Positions 3,261 to 5,002 of a stretch of 5,002 nt of DNA are shown piece after piece (the stretch's first letter is position 1; every line of letters starts with the position of its first letter). This DNA is from JBDRLV01 sp043812755 (GTDB lineage: Bacteria; Patescibacteriota; Patescibacteriia; UBA9934; GWF2-40-263). Location: the NCBI GenBank assembly GCA_043812755.1, contig JBDRLV010000080.1, forward strand, positions 1 to 5,002, in the 5' to 3' direction. Position numbers and translations under genes: made by a program. Below the pieces are notes generated by a model. That model saw nothing but the letters and a program-made list of their open reading frames with translations, searched no databases and had not been told where the DNA came from.

Positions 3261-5002
3261 CAATTCATTTAAGCAGTCCAGTATCTGATCTGCCAGGTAT
3301 AGGCGGAATAGCAGTGAAAGATTTACGAAATCTTGGCATTAAATCAGCCCAAGACCTGCTTTTGTATCTACCTTACAGATACGATGATTTTTCAGTTTGC
3401 AAAGCAGTTGCAGAGCTTCAGGCAGGTGACACAGTAACAGTGTGCGGGATTGTGAAAACAATAAAAACACGCCCATCATTTAAACGCCAAAGAATGAAAC
3501 TCACAGAGGCAATTGTTGAAGATAACACAGGGGCGATTAAGGTTGTTTGGTTTAATCAGCCGTATTTGGAAAATACTCTAAAAGCAGGGTCGCGAGTGTC
3601 GCTTGCAGGTACTGTTGACGCAAAATACGGGCTTGCGCTTGTTAATCCAATATATGAGCCAGATAGCCCTGAAACAACCCACACAGGGCGAATTGTGCCT
3701 GTATATGGGCTTGCAGGCTCTTTGACAATGCGTAAGCTGCGTTCTGCAATAAAAGTATCATTATCTGCAGCAGATGAGCTTATTGAGTGGATTCCAGAGC
3801 AGATTATAAATAGTGAGAAATATCAATCCAGAGCAGAGGTAATCAAGAATATTCATTTTCCTGATTCACAAGAGCATCTTAAAAAATCAGTTGAGCAGAT
3901 TAAATTTCGTGAGCTGTTTTTACACCAAATGATGTTTGCGCAGTTGCGTCTGGAAAAAGATGAAAAAGTGGCACAACCGATTGCGTGTGATTTGCAATGT
4001 GTTAACACGTTAATACAGTCGCTTCCGTTTTCTCTTACAAACGCGCAGGAAAGAGCAATCCAGGAGACTCTTGATGATCTTGCACGAGCACACCCAATGA
4101 ACCGTTTACTTGAGGGTGATGTTGGCTCTGGTAAAACAGTGGTTGCTGTTGTTGCTATTCATCAAGTTTTGTCAGCAAAGCACAAGTGCGCATATTTGGC
4201 GCCAACCGAGATTCTAGCGCGCCAACAGCACACAAGTATTGTGAAACTGATCCCTAATGAGAAAATCGGATTATTAACTTCAGCTCAAGTCAAGATCGGT
4301 AATGAGCAGTGTAAGCGCGAGGATTTGTTTGAAGCTATAAACAGCGGCCATGTTAAGTGTGTGGTTGGAACACATGCTCTTCTTCAAGATGATGCAATGA
4401 TTGATAACTTAGCCTTGGTGGTGATTGATGAACAGCATCGTTTTGGAGTAGAACAAAGGCATGCTTTACTTAATGCTGAGGGCAAACTTGCTCCGCATCT
4501 TCTTTCAATGACAGCAACACCTATTCCGCGGTCTCTTGCTCTGACTTTGTATGGAGATTTAGATTTGTCTATTATTGATGAAATGCCAAAAGGCAGAAAA
4601 CCAATTAGGACTTTTTTAGTAAACGACAAGTTAAAGAAGCGGATGTGGGAAAAGGTGCTTGAGCAGATAAAGCAGGGCAGGCAAGCGTATGTTGTTTGTC
4701 CATTGATTGATCCATCTGACAAGCTCGGGATTAAGTCAGTTACTGAGGCAGCGCAGGCTTTGAAAAAAAGCATTTTAAAAAATTATCAAGTTGGAGTTTT
4801 GCATGGCAAATTGAAATCAGATGAAAAAGAAAAAACAATGCAGGAGTTTGTTGTAGGTAAAACTGATGTGCTTGTAACAACTACTGTTGTTGAGGTTGGA
4901 GTTGATGTGCCAAATGCAACTGTTATGATGATTGTTGGTGCAGAGCGATTTGGGCTGGCGCAGTTGCATCAGTTGCGCGGTAGGGTAGGCAGATCTGACA
5001 TG
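3257..5002 (+). CDS. recG: ATP-dependent DNA helicase RecG, 3' end cut by the window
   Basis: RecG is a cytoplasmic branch-migration helicase that regresses stalled replication forks and processes Holliday and D-/R-loop structures. ATG 3257 is the first start after an in-frame TAA at 3239; no ribosome-binding site is visible. The visible part is 582 residues with no stop. The N-terminus begins almost at the HhH-like motif LPGIGGIAVKDLRNLGI and LPYRYDDFS, so the long extension of some homologues is absent. The wedge/OB domain spans about residues 50-145. Helicase motifs appear in order: TNAQ (261-264), Walker A GDVGSGKT (287-294), APTEILARQQ, DEQH (391-394), TATPIPR (419-425), LHGKLK, TTTVVEVGVDVP (541-552) and QLRGRVGRS (572-580). 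Full-length RecG is near 690 aa, so about 100 residues lie beyond the edge. All key residues seen are intact. Confidence 0.98.
   Translation, partial: MAIHLSSPVSDLPGIGGIAVKDLRNLGIKSAQDLLLYLPYRYDDFSVCKAVAELQAGDTVTVCGIVKTIKTRPSFKRQRMKLTEAIVEDNTGAIKVVWFNQPYLENTLKAGSRVSLAGTVDAKYGLALVNPIYEPDSPETTHTGRIVPVYGLAGSLTMRKLRSAIKVSLSAADELIEWIPEQIINSEKYQSRAEVIKNIHFPDSQEHLKKSVEQIKFRELFLHQMMFAQLRLEKDEKVAQPIACDLQCVNTLIQSLPFSLTNAQERAIQETLDDLARAHPMNRLLEGDVGSGKTVVAVVAIHQVLSAKHKCAYLAPTEILARQQHTSIVKLIPNEKIGLLTSAQVKIGNEQCKREDLFEAINSGHVKCVVGTHALLQDDAMIDNLALVVIDEQHRFGVEQRHALLNAEGKLAPHLLSMTATPIPRSLALTLYGDLDLSIIDEMPKGRKPIRTFLVNDKLKKRMWEKVLEQIKQGRQAYVVCPLIDPSDKLGIKSVTEAAQALKKSILKNYQVGVLHGKLKSDEKEKTMQEFVVGKTDVLVTTTVVEVGVDVPNATVMMIVGAERFGLAQLHQLRGRVGRSDM

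Noticed and set aside
4384..4773. 129-aa minus-strand ORF inside recG
   Set aside because: It lies wholly antisense to conserved helicase motifs of recG and has no protein-like features.

Overview
This 5 kb window looks like part of a small-genome, AT-rich bacterium, most likely of the Candidate Phyla Radiation (Patescibacteria). That assignment is an inference. It rests on a stand-alone winged-helix/Cas2-like protein and a short two-helix membrane protein of types I associate with that group, a tRNA gene that encodes its own CCA, isolated single genes with their own promoters and terminators, and many short perfect palindromes between genes. No rRNA or other strong taxonomic marker is present.

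Layout, all on the + strand unless noted. Bases 1-359 hold the 3' end of a gene for a Cys-rich helical-repeat protein. Bases 360-705 are a gap with an orphan Shine-Dalgarno sequence, a doubtful minus-strand ORF, a symmetric terminator and an extended -10 promoter. Bases 706-1194 encode a two-helix membrane protein. An intact tRNA-Arg(GCG) follows at 1254-1330, with a terminator. Bases 1359-1710 are packed with palindromic DNA: a broken second tRNA-Arg with a 30-nt double hairpin in its D-loop, a 127-nt near-perfect hairpin starting one base after its CCA, and a cluster of CCCCTT/AAGGGG hairpins. A consensus-like promoter (1726-1754) then drives an unrecognised 154-aa protein (1860-2324), which ends in a terminator. 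Next is a 189-aa winged-helix plus Cas2/PaaX-C-like protein (2548-3117) between two near-identical 36-nt palindromes in direct orientation. The window ends inside recG (3257-5002), missing roughly its last 100 codons.

The genes do not form one operon. Nearly every one has its own predicted promoter or terminator, so the window is a string of single transcription units. RecG is housekeeping (replication-fork and recombination repair). The tRNA is translational. The Cas2-like gene looks more like a self-regulated DNA-binding protein or a small mobile or regulatory unit than part of CRISPR adaptation, because no cas1, effector or array is visible.

The two best leads are the Cas2-like gene bracketed by palindromes, one of which supplies its likely -35 box, and the tRNA-Arg pseudogene carrying a clean double-palindrome insertion between the two halves of its D-loop. 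All functional statements come from reading the sequence; no database search was run.
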